From DASRJW01 sp964567755 (lineage in GTDB: Bacteria; Krumholzibacteriota; Krumholzibacteriia; G020349025): a stretch of 50,954 nt of DNA. The stretch spans positions 1 to 50,954 of the forward strand of contig CAZMNW010000036.1 of NCBI GenBank assembly GCA_964567755.1. Reading direction: 5' to 3'. Made by a program: the position numbers and the translations under genes. Under the pieces are notes generated by a model. It saw only the letters and a list, made by a program, of their open reading frames with translations. It made no database searches and had not been told where the DNA came from. Below, piece by piece: positions 16,583 to 25,718 of the stretch. The stretch's first letter is position 1. Every line of letters starts with the position of its first letter.

Positions 16583-17794
16583 ATGCGTAGACCGGTTCTC
16601 GAACGTCCGCTGCGCGCGCTGGCAGCCTTCTTGGTGATCGCGGCGTCAGCGGCGCACGCACAGGACAAAGGCACGCGCGCCGAAGTGTACGGCTTCGCGA
16701 TGCTCGACATGGGTTACGAATTCAAGTCGGCCGACCCCGACTGGTTCGACGTGGTGCGGCCGACCAAGCTGCCGGCCTTCGACGGCGAGTTCGGCGCGGA
16801 CGGACACTGGTATTCCGGCGTCCGGCAGAGCCGGCTGGGGGTCAAGACCTTCACGCCGACCAGCCTCGGTGAGCTCAAGACCACCTTCGAGTTCGAACTC
16901 TTCGGTGTCGGTGTCGATGCGAGCCAGACCACGTTTCGCCTGCGGCACGCGTATGGCGAGCTGGGGCACTTCGGTGCGGGCCAGACCTGGAGCCCGTTCA
17001 TGGACATCGACGTGTTCCCCAACTCGATCGAGTACTGGGGACCCAGCGGCATGGTGTTCTTCCGCAACGTTCAATTCCGCTGGATGCCCATCCAGGGCGA
17101 CACGCGTATGACGGTCGCGCTCGAGCGCCCGGGCGCGAGCGGTGATGCCGGCAACTACAGCGCCGAAATCGCAGCGCAGGGCCTGCAGGCGCGCTTCCCA
17201 GCGCCCGATCTGTCGGCGGAGTACCGCCACGCCACCCGTCGCGGTTACATCGAGGTCGCTGGCATCGTCCGCAGCATCCAGTGGGACGACACGACGCCTA
17301 GCCCCGTCGACGCGAGTGGCGACGCTCTCGGTTGGGGCGTGAACGTGAGTTCGAACATCAAGCTGCCGCGTCTTCACCCCAACGACGTCGCCCGGCTGCA
17401 GGTCGTCTATGGCGAAGGCATCCAGAACTACATGAACGACGCGACGGTGGACATCGGCGTCGATGATTCCGGCACCACCCTCGAGGGCGTCCCGTTGCCG
17501 ATCCTCGGCGTCGTCGCGTTCCTCGACCATACCTGGAACGACAAGTGGACCAGCTCCGCTGGCTACTCGCTCGTCGACATCGACAACAGCAGCGGCCAGA
17601 GCCCCGGCGCGTACCACCGCGGCCAATACGCTCTCGGCAACTTGCTCTACTACCCGGTTCCGGGGGTCATGATGGGAGCCGAGTTCCAGTGGGGCCGCCG
17701 CGAGAACAACACCGACGGCTTCACGTCCGACGACTATCGCATCCAGTTCTCGGCGAAGTACAACTTCTCGCACTCCCTCGGAGGTCAGAAATGA
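16583..17794 (+). CDS. DcaP-like trimeric porin
   Basis: A 403-residue protein. The ATG at 16583 follows GGAGGGAG by about six bases and encodes a signal peptide cleaved at AHA-QD. The pattern EVYGFAMLDMGYEFKSADPDW, RQSRLGVKTFTP, ELKTTFEFELFG, FRLRHAYGELGHFGAGQTWS and the end of the barrel (YRIQFSAKYNF) matches DcaP-family outer-membrane channels, known in Acinetobacter for dicarboxylate uptake. Its stop codon overlaps the start of the glutaminase gene (ATGA at 17791-17794), a sign of translational coupling. A channel for dicarboxylic amino acids fits both the family and the neighbour. Confidence 0.82.
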   Translation: MRRPVLERPLRALAAFLVIAASAAHAQDKGTRAEVYGFAMLDMGYEFKSADPDWFDVVRPTKLPAFDGEFGADGHWYSGVRQSRLGVKTFTPTSLGELKTTFEFELFGVGVDASQTTFRLRHAYGELGHFGAGQTWSPFMDIDVFPNSIEYWGPSGMVFFRNVQFRWMPIQGDTRMTVALERPGASGDAGNYSAEIAAQGLQARFPAPDLSAEYRHATRRGYIEVAGIVRSIQWDDTTPSPVDASGDALGWGVNVSSNIKLPRLHPNDVARLQVVYGEGIQNYMNDATVDIGVDDSGTTLEGVPLPILGVVAFLDHTWNDKWTSSAGYSLVDIDNSSGQSPGAYHRGQYALGNLLYYPVPGVMMGAEFQWGRRENNTDGFTSDDYRIQFSAKYNFSHSLGGQK

Positions 17795-18822
17795 TCGGGC
17801 GAATGCGCGTTCGCGCATGTGAGGCGCGCGGTTTCGGTCTCGCCACCGCCATGCTGGTCTTGGTCTCGATGCCAGCTGCGGCGCAGACACCGGCAGAGAT
17901 CGATGCTGCGCTCAAGGCTGCGTTCACCAAGTACACCACGCTCAAGGAAGGCGCAGTCGCCGACTACATCCCGGCGCTCGCCAAGGTCGACCCGAACCTC
18001 TTCGGCATCGTGCTCGTGACCGTGGACGGCAAGGTCTACACCACCGGCGACATCACGTCGGAAGTGTCGATCCAATCGATCTCGAAGGTCTTCACTATGG
18101 CGAAAGTCGTGGAGGAGTCCGGAGCCGACGCCATTCGCGACAACATGGGAGTGGACGCCACCGGGCAGGTCTTCAACTCCATCGTCGCGGTCGAGCAATA
18201 CAAGGGCGCGGAGATGAACGCCATGGTGAACCCAGGCGCCATCACCGCCACCAGCCTGGTGAAGGGAGCCACCTCGGACGCGGTGTGGGCATCGATCATC
18301 GGCGAATACAACGACTACGCCGGGCGGCCGCTCACGGTGCTGCAGGACGTGTACAAGTCCGAGTCCGACACCAACCAGCGCAACCAAGCGATCGCCATGC
18401 TGATGTTTGCCTATGGTCACATCAAGGCGAACCCGCAACAGGCGTGCGACCTGTACACGCGCCAGTGCTCGGTCGGGGTGAACGCCAAGGATCTGGCGAT
18501 GATGGCGGCGACGCTCGCGAACGGTGGCAAGAACCCGGTGAGCAAGAAGCAGGTGATCGACGCCAAGTACGTCCCCAACGTCCTGGCCGTGATGGCGACC
18601 GCGGGGCTCTACGACGATTCCGGCAAGTGGCTCTACACCACCGGTTTGCCGGCCAAGAGCGGCGTTGGCGGCGGCATCATCGCCGTTTCTCCGGGCAAGT
18701 TCGGGATCGCAGCGATCTCGCCGCCGCTCGATGCGGCGGGAAACAGCGTGCGCGCGCAGCGGGCCATCGGCGACATCTCGAGCGCCCTGGGTGGCAACCC
18801 CCTCGCCTCGACGCCGAAGTGA
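17791..18822 (+). CDS. glsA: Glutaminase A, predicted periplasmic
   Basis: A 343-residue protein homologous to serine-dependent glutaminases that hydrolyse glutamine to glutamate and ammonia. The catalytic Ser-x-x-Lys is Ser96-Ile-Ser-Lys99 (SIQSISKVFT). Further family segments are FNSIVAVEQ, MVNPGAITAT, QCSVGVNAKDLAMMAATLAN, TAGLYDDSGKW and KSGVGGGIIAVSPGKFGI. Unlike the cytoplasmic E. coli enzymes it starts with an export signal (TAMLVLVSMPAAAQ), so it should work in the periplasm. The start overlaps the porin stop by four bases with GGAGGT upstream. The gene is followed by another DcaP-like porin and an AspT-type exchanger, a setting that suggests extracytoplasmic glutamine use or acid resistance. 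Confidence 0.93.
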   Translation: MIGRMRVRACEARGFGLATAMLVLVSMPAAAQTPAEIDAALKAAFTKYTTLKEGAVADYIPALAKVDPNLFGIVLVTVDGKVYTTGDITSEVSIQSISKVFTMAKVVEESGADAIRDNMGVDATGQVFNSIVAVEQYKGAEMNAMVNPGAITATSLVKGATSDAVWASIIGEYNDYAGRPLTVLQDVYKSESDTNQRNQAIAMLMFAYGHIKANPQQACDLYTRQCSVGVNAKDLAMMAATLANGGKNPVSKKQVIDAKYVPNVLAVMATAGLYDDSGKWLYTTGLPAKSGVGGGIIAVSPGKFGIAAISPPLDAAGNSVRAQRAIGDISSALGGNPLASTPK

Positions 18823-18910
18823 TCCGAGCCACCTCGGTGGAGGGGACCGGTCTGCGGTTCCGGGTCCCTTTCCACCGCGGGTGGTTTAGCATGCCTCACG
18901 GAGGTCTGGC

Positions 18911-20479
18911 GTGAGAGCTGCTCGGAACGACTGGATCGGGTGCCGCGTGCACACGCGACGCCCCGGACACCGAAGCCGCCAGCGCCTGCGTCGCAAAAGA
19001 CTCGCGCTTCTATTCCTGTTGGTGGCAGGCGTGTCTTGCTTCGCCGGTCGCGCCACGACAGCGTTCGCGCAGCAATCGAAGCCACCGACGAAGAGCCTTT
19101 CGACACGCGTCGCGGAGCAGAAGAAGGAGATCGAAGCGCAGACGCGATTGATCGAAGAGCAGCGCGCGCGGATCGAGACGCAGACGGCGGTCGCCGACAG
19201 CCTGGCGAGCCGAATCCAAGGGCTCGAAGCGCAGCTTGCGACCATGAACCAGCGGCTCGCCGAACTCGAGAGCCAAGCAGGTGTGCCGGCCTGGGACAGC
19301 TTGGAGGTACGGTTGAAGCAGATCGAGGCCGAGACCACCAAGCCCCCAGAGCTGCCGCCGGACATCGTGTCCGCCGGCGACTTTCCTGGTTCCATCCGTA
19401 TCCCGGGCACGGACGCCGCGGTCAAGCTCGGCGGGCGCATTCGCACGTCCGTCGTGCTCACGCTCGATCCACTCGGCACCGATGATCGCTTCCTCACCAA
19501 CTCGATTCCGGTCGGCGGCGGCGATGTGAGCGGCGAGGCCAAGCGCACCAACATTTCGGCGCGGGCGAGCCGTTTGAACATGGAGTTCCGCACGCCGAGC
19601 GGCAGAGAGCAGCTGCGAGCGTTTTTCGAGGGCGACTTCGCCGGCGCCAACAACGCCTTCCGGCTGCGCCACGCCTACGCGCAGTTCCTGGGCTGGATCG
19701 TCGGACAAACCTGGTCCACGTTCTCGGATCCGGCAGCCGACTTCGAAGATCTCGACTTCGAAGGCGTGAGCTCAGAAAACGTCATCCGCCAGCCGCTCGT
19801 CCGCTTCTGGTGGAAGCCGACCGAGAACATGCGCGCCGCCGCGGCCATCGAGACCCCGTCCGTATCACTCACCGGCGGCGTCGGTGTGAATCTTTTCCCC
19901 GACATCATCGGCAGGCTGTACTGGGATTACACGCAAGAGGGTCATCTGCAGGCCGCTGCGGTCCTGCGTCAGATCCGCGGTGAAGCGCAACCCGGGGACG
20001 TGCGCTCGGATTGGGCGTATGGGGGCAGCTTGAGCGGCGTGCTGCCGACCCACGTCTGGGGTCTCAAGGACCGCATCATCTTTCAAGTCAACGGCGGCGT
20101 CGGAATCGCGCGTTACATCAACGATCTGAGCTCTCTCGGGGGCCAAGACGCGGTCTTCGATTCGACCACGGGCGACCTCGAGGCGCTCCCGGCATTTGGA
20201 TGGTACGTAGCCTACGAGCACAGCTGGAAGAAATGGCAGTCGACTGCAGGCAGGAGGCTGCGCTCGACCGTGCTGTGGAGCTTCGTGCGCGTCTTCAATC
20301 TCGACCACCAGCCTGCGGACTCTTACCAACGCACGCATCGAATCGCCGCGAACATCGTCTTCTCGCCGGTCAGCCGCGTGGATGCCGGCATCGAGTACAT
20401 CACCGGCCAACGAACCAACAAGGACAGCATGAGCGGCACCGCCGACCAGTTCCAGTTCGTGATGCTGTGCCGATTCTGA
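18911..20479 (+). CDS. DcaP-like porin with N-terminal coiled coil
   Basis: A 522-residue protein starting at a GTG seven bases after GGAGGT. After a long basic leader and hydrophobic signal (LALLFLLVAGVSCFAG), residues about 65-130 form a coiled coil (KKEIEAQTRLIEEQRARIE). Then comes the DcaP-type barrel: IPGTDAAVKLGGRIRTSVVL, SRLNMEFRTPSGREQLRAF, NNAFRLRHAYAQFLGWIVGQ, WSTFSDPAADFEDLDFEG. It ends FQFVMLCRF with a terminal Phe. The periplasmic coiled coil is typical of DcaP and related trimeric porins. It is a second DcaP paralogue in the same cluster, 88 bases after glutaminase. Confidence 0.83.
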   Translation: MRAARNDWIGCRVHTRRPGHRSRQRLRRKRLALLFLLVAGVSCFAGRATTAFAQQSKPPTKSLSTRVAEQKKEIEAQTRLIEEQRARIETQTAVADSLASRIQGLEAQLATMNQRLAELESQAGVPAWDSLEVRLKQIEAETTKPPELPPDIVSAGDFPGSIRIPGTDAAVKLGGRIRTSVVLTLDPLGTDDRFLTNSIPVGGGDVSGEAKRTNISARASRLNMEFRTPSGREQLRAFFEGDFAGANNAFRLRHAYAQFLGWIVGQTWSTFSDPAADFEDLDFEGVSSENVIRQPLVRFWWKPTENMRAAAAIETPSVSLTGGVGVNLFPDIIGRLYWDYTQEGHLQAAAVLRQIRGEAQPGDVRSDWAYGGSLSGVLPTHVWGLKDRIIFQVNGGVGIARYINDLSSLGGQDAVFDSTTGDLEALPAFGWYVAYEHSWKKWQSTAGRRLRSTVLWSFVRVFNLDHQPADSYQRTHRIAANIVFSPVSRVDAGIEYITGQRTNKDSMSGTADQFQFVMLCRF

Positions 20480-20505
20480 CCCGCGCGCTCTCGAAGGAGC
20501 CCGCC

Positions 20506-20562
20506 ATGTCCAACCATCGCCGCAATCTGACCGAAGTGCAGCGTCTCCTCCGGAAGTACTGA
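20506..20562 (+). CDS. 18-residue micro-ORF before the exchanger gene
   Basis: An ATG with AAGGAGC six bases upstream opens a frame encoding MSNHRRNLTEVQRLLRKY, ending TGA at 20560-20562, one base before the ATG of the AspT-like gene. The peptide is basic and amphipathic. The optimal ribosome site and the one-base gap suggest either a translated small protein or a leader that couples translation to the exchanger gene. No family is recognised. Confidence 0.45.
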   Translation: MSNHRRNLTEVQRLLRKY

Positions 20563-20563
20563 G

Positions 20564-22231
20564 ATGATCGTCACGACTTTGCGCGAGAACCCGGAGCTGG
20601 CGATCTTCCTGACCCTGGCGATCGGCTTCGTGATCGGGCGGATCCGAATCGGCAGCTTCAATCTCGGCAACGTCGTCGGCACGTTGCTCGCCGGCGTTCT
20701 CGTCGGACAGCTCGATATCCGTGTCGATCCCATCGTCAAGGTGGTCTTCTTCGACTTGTTCCTCTTCGCCACCGGCTACAAAGTCGGGCCTCAGTTCTTT
20801 CGCGGACTCAAAAAAAGCGCGTTGTCGCAAGCCCTCCTCACCCTGGTGCTTTGTGTCGCGAGCCTCGCCGTCACGGTCACACTCGCAAAGGTGATGCGCT
20901 ACGACTGCGGCACCGCGGCCGGACTGATGGCGGGGGCCTTCACCGAATCCACCGTCATCGGCACGGCCGGCAACACGATCGACCGTCTCGACATCTCGGA
21001 GGCCGAAAAGGAGCGGCTGCTGAACAACATCCCCGTCGCCTACGCGGTGAGCTATCTCGTGGGGACGGGCTTCGTGGTTTGGTTCCTGTCGAGACTGGCG
21101 CCAAGACTGCTCCGCGTCGATCTGCGCGCCGAGAGCCGCAAGCTCGATGCGGATGGCTCGCAATCCGACGCCGACTCCCAGACGAGATCGGCCTACCGCG
21201 AGTGGGACGTGCGCGCCTATCGCATTCGCGACTCGTTCGCGCAACGCTCGGTTGCGGACGTCGAGCGCTCCTTCGCCCCCGACCGCGTGTTCGTGCAACG
21301 AATCCGCCGCGGCGGGGAACTGCTCGCGGGCGCGCCGGATACGGTCCTGCGCTCGGGTGACATCGTGGTCGTAGGCGCCCGCCGGGAGATCCTGCTGGCG
21401 GAGGGACCGCTCTTCGGCGACGAGGTCGAGGACAAGGCGTTGCTCGACTTTCCGATGACCGCGCGCGACGTCGTGGTGACGAAGAAGCAGATCGCGGACC
21501 GGCCGCTGGCGGAGATCGCGGCGGAGCACGGACGCGGCGTGGTGCTCATGCGGCTCGTCCGCGGCGGCGAGGAGATCCCCTTCGCCGCGGGCACCATCGT
21601 GAATCGCGGCGACCTGCTCCGTCTCGCCGGCGCCGAGAGCGACGTCGAGCGCGCCGGGAAAGCCCTCGGGTACGTGGAGCGCGAGTCGAGCGCGACGGAC
21701 ATGGTGTTCGTCGGCCTCGGCATCGTCCTCGGTGGGTTCCTCGGTGTGCTCACTCTCCATGTGGGCGACTTGCCCTTGAGCCTCACGGCGAGCGGCGGTG
21801 CGCTCATCATGGGACTCGTGTTCGGGTGGCTGCGGTCCATTCGCCCGACCTTCGGCCGCATTCCGGAGCCGGCGGTCTGGGTCTTCGACACGGTGGGGCT
21901 CGCCGTCTTCATTGGTGTGGTCGGCCTGAGCGCGGGTCCGAGCTTCGTGGCTGGGCTGCGGACGACCGGGCCGAGCCTGCTCGCCGTCGGTTTCGTCGTC
22001 GCGCTCTTGCCTCACGTCATCGCGTTGTTCTTCGGGCGTTACGTGTTGAAAATGAATCCCGTCATCCTCCTTGGCGCCTGCGCCGGGGCGGGAACGGTCA
22101 CTGCGGCGCTCCGAAGCATTCAGGAAGAAGCGGACAGCAAGCTTCCAGTGCTCGGTTACACTGTCCCCTACGCGCTTGGAAACATCTTGCTCACCGCGTG
22201 GGGACCCGTCATCGTCGCGCTCACACGCTAG
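20564..22231 (+). CDS. aspT: AspT-type amino-acid exchanger (YidE/YbjL duplication family)
   Basis: A 555-residue transporter, the usual length for the aspartate:alanine exchanger family. Two membrane halves (about 1-190 and 375-555) flank a soluble central part with two TrkA-C-like domains (about 205-370, VFVQRIRRGGELLAGAPDTV and VVLMRLVRGGEEI). Signature segments are GLMAGAFTESTVIGTAGNTI in the first half and LGACAGAGTVTAAL in the second. AspT swaps aspartate for alanine and helps build proton motive force. Relatives exchange other acidic compounds. Placed after glutaminase and two DcaP porins, glutamate or aspartate is the likely substrate. Confidence 0.85.
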   Translation: MIVTTLRENPELAIFLTLAIGFVIGRIRIGSFNLGNVVGTLLAGVLVGQLDIRVDPIVKVVFFDLFLFATGYKVGPQFFRGLKKSALSQALLTLVLCVASLAVTVTLAKVMRYDCGTAAGLMAGAFTESTVIGTAGNTIDRLDISEAEKERLLNNIPVAYAVSYLVGTGFVVWFLSRLAPRLLRVDLRAESRKLDADGSQSDADSQTRSAYREWDVRAYRIRDSFAQRSVADVERSFAPDRVFVQRIRRGGELLAGAPDTVLRSGDIVVVGARREILLAEGPLFGDEVEDKALLDFPMTARDVVVTKKQIADRPLAEIAAEHGRGVVLMRLVRGGEEIPFAAGTIVNRGDLLRLAGAESDVERAGKALGYVERESSATDMVFVGLGIVLGGFLGVLTLHVGDLPLSLTASGGALIMGLVFGWLRSIRPTFGRIPEPAVWVFDTVGLAVFIGVVGLSAGPSFVAGLRTTGPSLLAVGFVVALLPHVIALFFGRYVLKMNPVILLGACAGAGTVTAALRSIQEEADSKLPVLGYTVPYALGNILLTAWGPVIVALTR

Positions 22232-22241
22232 GAGGTCGAAG

Positions 22242-24359
22242 ATGGGTTTCGCCGCGAGAACACTCGTATCTCGGATTCTCATCGTCGCCGCTGCGGCTTG
22301 CCTGTTCTTCGCGGCGCTGTTTGCCGTCTTCGGCAGGAGTTTCTTCCTCCCCGGTCCATTTGCAGCGCGCACCGCGGACAGCCTGGGTGATCCTGGCGTC
22401 GCCACATTCGTGGCCGATCGCATCACCAGCGAGATCGTCGCCCAAAGACCTGACGTGATCGGCGCGCGGCCGCTGATCCTGGGCACGGTCACGGGGATTA
22501 TCGGATCGCGCCCATTCCGCGCCGTCGCCCGCAGAGCAGCATGGCGCGCGCATCAGGCCGTGTTCTCGGAAAGCAGTCGCGACGTGGTGCTCTCGATTCC
22601 AGATCTCGACGTGCTCCTCCGTGGCGCGCTGGCACATGCGGCGCCGGACCTCGCTGAAAAAGTCCCGAGCGGTCTCACGGCGAAGCTCGCCGATCTCGGC
22701 GCCAACCGGCAACTGGAGATGATGATCGATCTGTGGCGCTTCGGGCTGAAGCTGCGCCGGATTGCACTCATGGCCATCATCGCGGGGCCATTGCTCCTCG
22801 CGCTCGCGCTGTGGATCGCACCACAGCGCCGACGAGCGTTGGTCCATTGCAGCGTGGGTGTGGGAATCGCCGGCTTCGCTCTCCTCATGGTTCTGCCAGC
22901 GAGCCGGATCGCTGCAGCGGTGATGATCGACAACACGCTGGCGCAGGACGCGGTCGACGGCGTGCTGCGCGGCTACTTGGCCGGGTTGCGGATCTGGGGC
23001 AGCTTCTTCGTCGGACTCGGCGTCGTTTTCGCTGCCGCCGGCTCGGCGTTGGTCCAGGGTCTCGATGTCGCCGCGGTGGGACGCGGGATCGGCTCGCGTG
23101 TGCTCCGCACGCCTGCCTCGCTTGGCGCTGGCATCGCACACGGTGCCGCAATGCTCGCCGTGGGAGTTCTGGTGCTCATGTTTCCGCACCAGCTCCTCAT
23201 CGGCGTGGCAATGCTCGCGGGAACGCTCGTGGCCTTGGCCGGGCTGCGGGAATTGTTCGCCCTCATTCTCGCCTCGAAGTTGGACGCGGCGACGGGGTCC
23301 AACCGAGCGGGAGCGCGTGTCCCGGCGTGGCGTGTCGCTGCGGTTCTCGGCCTGGCTGCAATCGCGGCAGGGATCTGGCTGCTGGCGCGCAATCCGGCAG
23401 AGCCCGAAGAGGCCGTTGCCGCATCGATTCAGGCCTGCAACGGCCATCCCGATCTTTGCGACCGCAGAGTCGACGAGGTGGTCTTCGCCGGCGCGCACAA
23501 CTCCATGTCGAACGCCCAGATCACCGACTGGATGTTTCCGCATCACATGAAGGCGATCCCCGGCCAGCTCGAGGACGGGATCCGGGCGCTGCTCCTCGAC
23601 GTGCATCGCGGATTCCCTGGTGCCGCGCGCATCAAGACCGACCTCGAAGGCGAAAAGCTGACGCAGGAGCGGCTCGAGGGGGCGCTGGGGCCAGAGGGAA
23701 TCGGTGCCGCGATGCGCATCCGCGATCGATTGGTGGGGGTGGACGAGAACAACCCCAAGCTCTACTTGTGCCATGGATTCTGCGAGCTCGGCGCCTACGA
23801 GGTCGTGCCGACTTTGCGCGAAGTGCGCGATTTCCTGGTGGAAAACCCAGACGAGGTTCTCATCATCGTTCTCGAGGACTACGTGACCATCGACGAGTTG
23901 GTACGCGCCTTCGACGAAGGGGGACTGCGGGAATTCGTCTACACCGGGACCATCTCCCCGTGGCCGACCTTGCGGGAGCTGATCGATTCCGGACAGCGTG
24001 TCATCGTGTTCATCGAGTCGGGCTCTGCAGGTGTTCCGTGGCTACGGCCCACCATCGGCAACATCCAGGAGACGCCGTACTTCTTCATCGACCCGAGCGA
24101 GTTCTCCTGCATCCCCGGCCGCGGCGGCACCGAGGGGTCGCTGTTCCAGATCAATCATTGGATTCAGACGACACCGGCGCCGAAGCCAGCCAATGCGACT
24201 GTGGTCAACGCGCTGGACGTTTTGCTGCCGCGCGTGCGGCGCTGCGCGGCGGAACGCCGGCACTTGCCGAACATCATCGCCGTGGACTTCTACTCTATTG
24301 GCGATGTCTTGGCAGTCGTCGACACACTGAACGCCATCTCCAAGCCAACGCTTCCGTGA
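22242..24359 (+). CDS. Membrane protein with extracytoplasmic PI-PLC-like domain
   Basis: A 705-residue protein. The ATG at 22242 has TAGGAGGT seven bases upstream, ten bases after the exchanger stop. Residues 1-400 carry an N-terminal signal-anchor and about six further hydrophobic helices. Residues about 405-700 are a phosphatidylinositol-specific phospholipase C X-like domain with the first catalytic His419 in FAGAHNSMS, an acidic DGIRALLLDVHRG strand, and the second His511 in LYLCHGFCELG. Bacterial PI-PLCs are Ca-independent phosphodiesterases. Here the domain is tethered to a membrane module, an unusual form of unknown substrate. Confidence 0.78.
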   Translation: MGFAARTLVSRILIVAAAACLFFAALFAVFGRSFFLPGPFAARTADSLGDPGVATFVADRITSEIVAQRPDVIGARPLILGTVTGIIGSRPFRAVARRAAWRAHQAVFSESSRDVVLSIPDLDVLLRGALAHAAPDLAEKVPSGLTAKLADLGANRQLEMMIDLWRFGLKLRRIALMAIIAGPLLLALALWIAPQRRRALVHCSVGVGIAGFALLMVLPASRIAAAVMIDNTLAQDAVDGVLRGYLAGLRIWGSFFVGLGVVFAAAGSALVQGLDVAAVGRGIGSRVLRTPASLGAGIAHGAAMLAVGVLVLMFPHQLLIGVAMLAGTLVALAGLRELFALILASKLDAATGSNRAGARVPAWRVAAVLGLAAIAAGIWLLARNPAEPEEAVAASIQACNGHPDLCDRRVDEVVFAGAHNSMSNAQITDWMFPHHMKAIPGQLEDGIRALLLDVHRGFPGAARIKTDLEGEKLTQERLEGALGPEGIGAAMRIRDRLVGVDENNPKLYLCHGFCELGAYEVVPTLREVRDFLVENPDEVLIIVLEDYVTIDELVRAFDEGGLREFVYTGTISPWPTLRELIDSGQRVIVFIESGSAGVPWLRPTIGNIQETPYFFIDPSEFSCIPGRGGTEGSLFQINHWIQTTPAPKPANATVVNALDVLLPRVRRCAAERRHLPNIIAVDFYSIGDVLAVVDTLNAISKPTLP

Positions 24360-24414
24360 AGCGAGCGTTGAGCGCGACGAGTGGGACTGCGCATCTTCAT
24401 CGAGGAGCAGAGTG

Positions 24415-25398
24415 ATGGAATCCAAAACCGTTCTGTCCGGTCGCACCGCGCCGCTCGTCGCGGTGGCGAGCGTGATCGTGCTATTCGCTGGTTGCAGGGC
24501 CATGGCGCCGATCCTGGGCCCTGTCTTGCTCTCCTTGCTCCTGGCGCTCATGATCCGCCCATTGGTGGACTGGCTGGCGCGGCGACGACTCGGGCGCGGA
24601 TTGACGATCTTGGTGAGCTTCGTCGGCGTCGTGGTCCTCGGGTTCGCCGTCATCTCGCTGGTCGGGGTCTCGCTCGGCCGTCTCAGCGAAGCCCTGCCGG
24701 CCTATGAAGCTCGTCTCGGAGTCCTCCTCGGCGGCCTGCAGGCGCGACTCGCAGGGCTCGGCCTGGACATCTCGAGCATCGTGAGCGCCGAGCGCATCAC
24801 CGCCATCGCCCAAAAGCTCCTGGGCGGTGCCAGTTCTGTGTTGAGCGGAGCGCTGTTGATCTTGCTCCTCGTCGTCCTCTTCGTCATCGAGATGCCGCTC
24901 CTCAACAAGGTCCTCGATCGTGGCAGGCAGCGGCATTGGGTCGAGCTCACCGCAGGAATCCAGAAGTACATCGCCATCACCGGCCTGCTCGGCTTCGTCA
25001 ACGCCATCCTCAACTTGATCTTGTTGCTGATCCTCGGTGTGGATTTCCCGGTCCTCTGGGCAGTCGGCTGTTTCTTCCTCAATTTCGTACCCGCGGTGGG
25101 CAACATCCTCGCGCTCACACCTCCGGCGTTGCTGGCGCTGTTGGAGCTCGGATGGGAGAGATCGCTCGTGGTCGTCGTCGGGTTCTTCGTCACCAACACT
25201 CTGATGGACTTGGTCGTGAAACCGAAGTTGATGAAGACGAGCCTGGACATCTCGCCACTCGTCGTCATCTTGTCTCTGATGCTCTGGGGATGGGTGTTGG
25301 GCCCGGCGGGCCCAGTCCTCGCCATCCCGCTAACGATGGTCGTGCGGCGGCTGTTCATCGTGCCTCCGGCCTCCGAGGGGACTGCGATTGTTTCCTGA
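24415..25398 (+). CDS. AI-2E family transporter (TqsA/PerM-like permease)
   Basis: A 327-residue polytopic membrane protein. Start ATG 24415 (GTG three bases earlier is also possible) with GAGGAG upstream. Hallmarks are PILGPVLLSLLLALMIRPLV, a soluble coiled middle part, then GLLGFVNAILNLILLLILGV, FFLNFVPAVGNILALTPPAL, NTLMDLVVKPKLMKTSLDIS and LWGWVLGPAGPVLAIPLTMV. Family members export autoinducer-2 or act as Na+/H+ antiporters. The substrate here is unknown. It is the last gene of the rightward cluster that starts at 13973. Confidence 0.88.
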   Translation: MESKTVLSGRTAPLVAVASVIVLFAGCRAMAPILGPVLLSLLLALMIRPLVDWLARRRLGRGLTILVSFVGVVVLGFAVISLVGVSLGRLSEALPAYEARLGVLLGGLQARLAGLGLDISSIVSAERITAIAQKLLGGASSVLSGALLILLLVVLFVIEMPLLNKVLDRGRQRHWVELTAGIQKYIAITGLLGFVNAILNLILLLILGVDFPVLWAVGCFFLNFVPAVGNILALTPPALLALLELGWERSLVVVVGFFVTNTLMDLVVKPKLMKTSLDISPLVVILSLMLWGWVLGPAGPVLAIPLTMVVRRLFIVPPASEGTAIVS

Positions 25399-25536
25399 TC
25401 TCAACCGAAGAAGTGTCAAGATATCGAGGCCGTTCCGACAAATCGTCTGCCGCGGTTCATCGCCGGCAGCGGCCGCCGCCCCCGCGGATGCCGCCCGAAG
25501 AACACGATTGTTGCATCGACGCCGAGAGGAGTCGAT

Positions 25537-25716
25537 GTGAGTGCAGCCCCCTCTCCGACTTCCGGGTGGCGTGAGTTGCGTTTTCTCCAGCTCCTCCTGT
25601 TCATCGTCGCGGCGTTGATCTTGCTGCCGGTCCTGGCCCGGTTCCGGATCGTCTTGCTCATGATCCAGGTCCTGCTTCTCAACGGCATCCTGGTCGCGGT
25701 TTCGGCCAGTCGCCAG
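25537..25716 (+). pseudogene. N-terminal fragment of an ion-channel-like membrane protein
   Basis: A GTG with GAGAGGAG upstream opens a frame with two hydrophobic helices (LQLLLFIVAALILLPVLARF and IVLLMIQVLLLNGILVAVSA), which looks like the start of a small potassium-channel-type membrane protein. After SASRQ, near 25716, coherent sequence ends and an RND pump fragment begins in another frame. The start and ribosome site are intact, the rest is missing. Confidence 0.4.
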
Positions 25717-25718
25717 GG

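Noticed and set aside
19865..22492. An 875-codon open frame on the minus strand across the exchanger gene
   Set aside because: Spans three well-supported rightward genes; composition is that of an antisense shadow (Asp, Glu, His, Arg) and no start signal is present.
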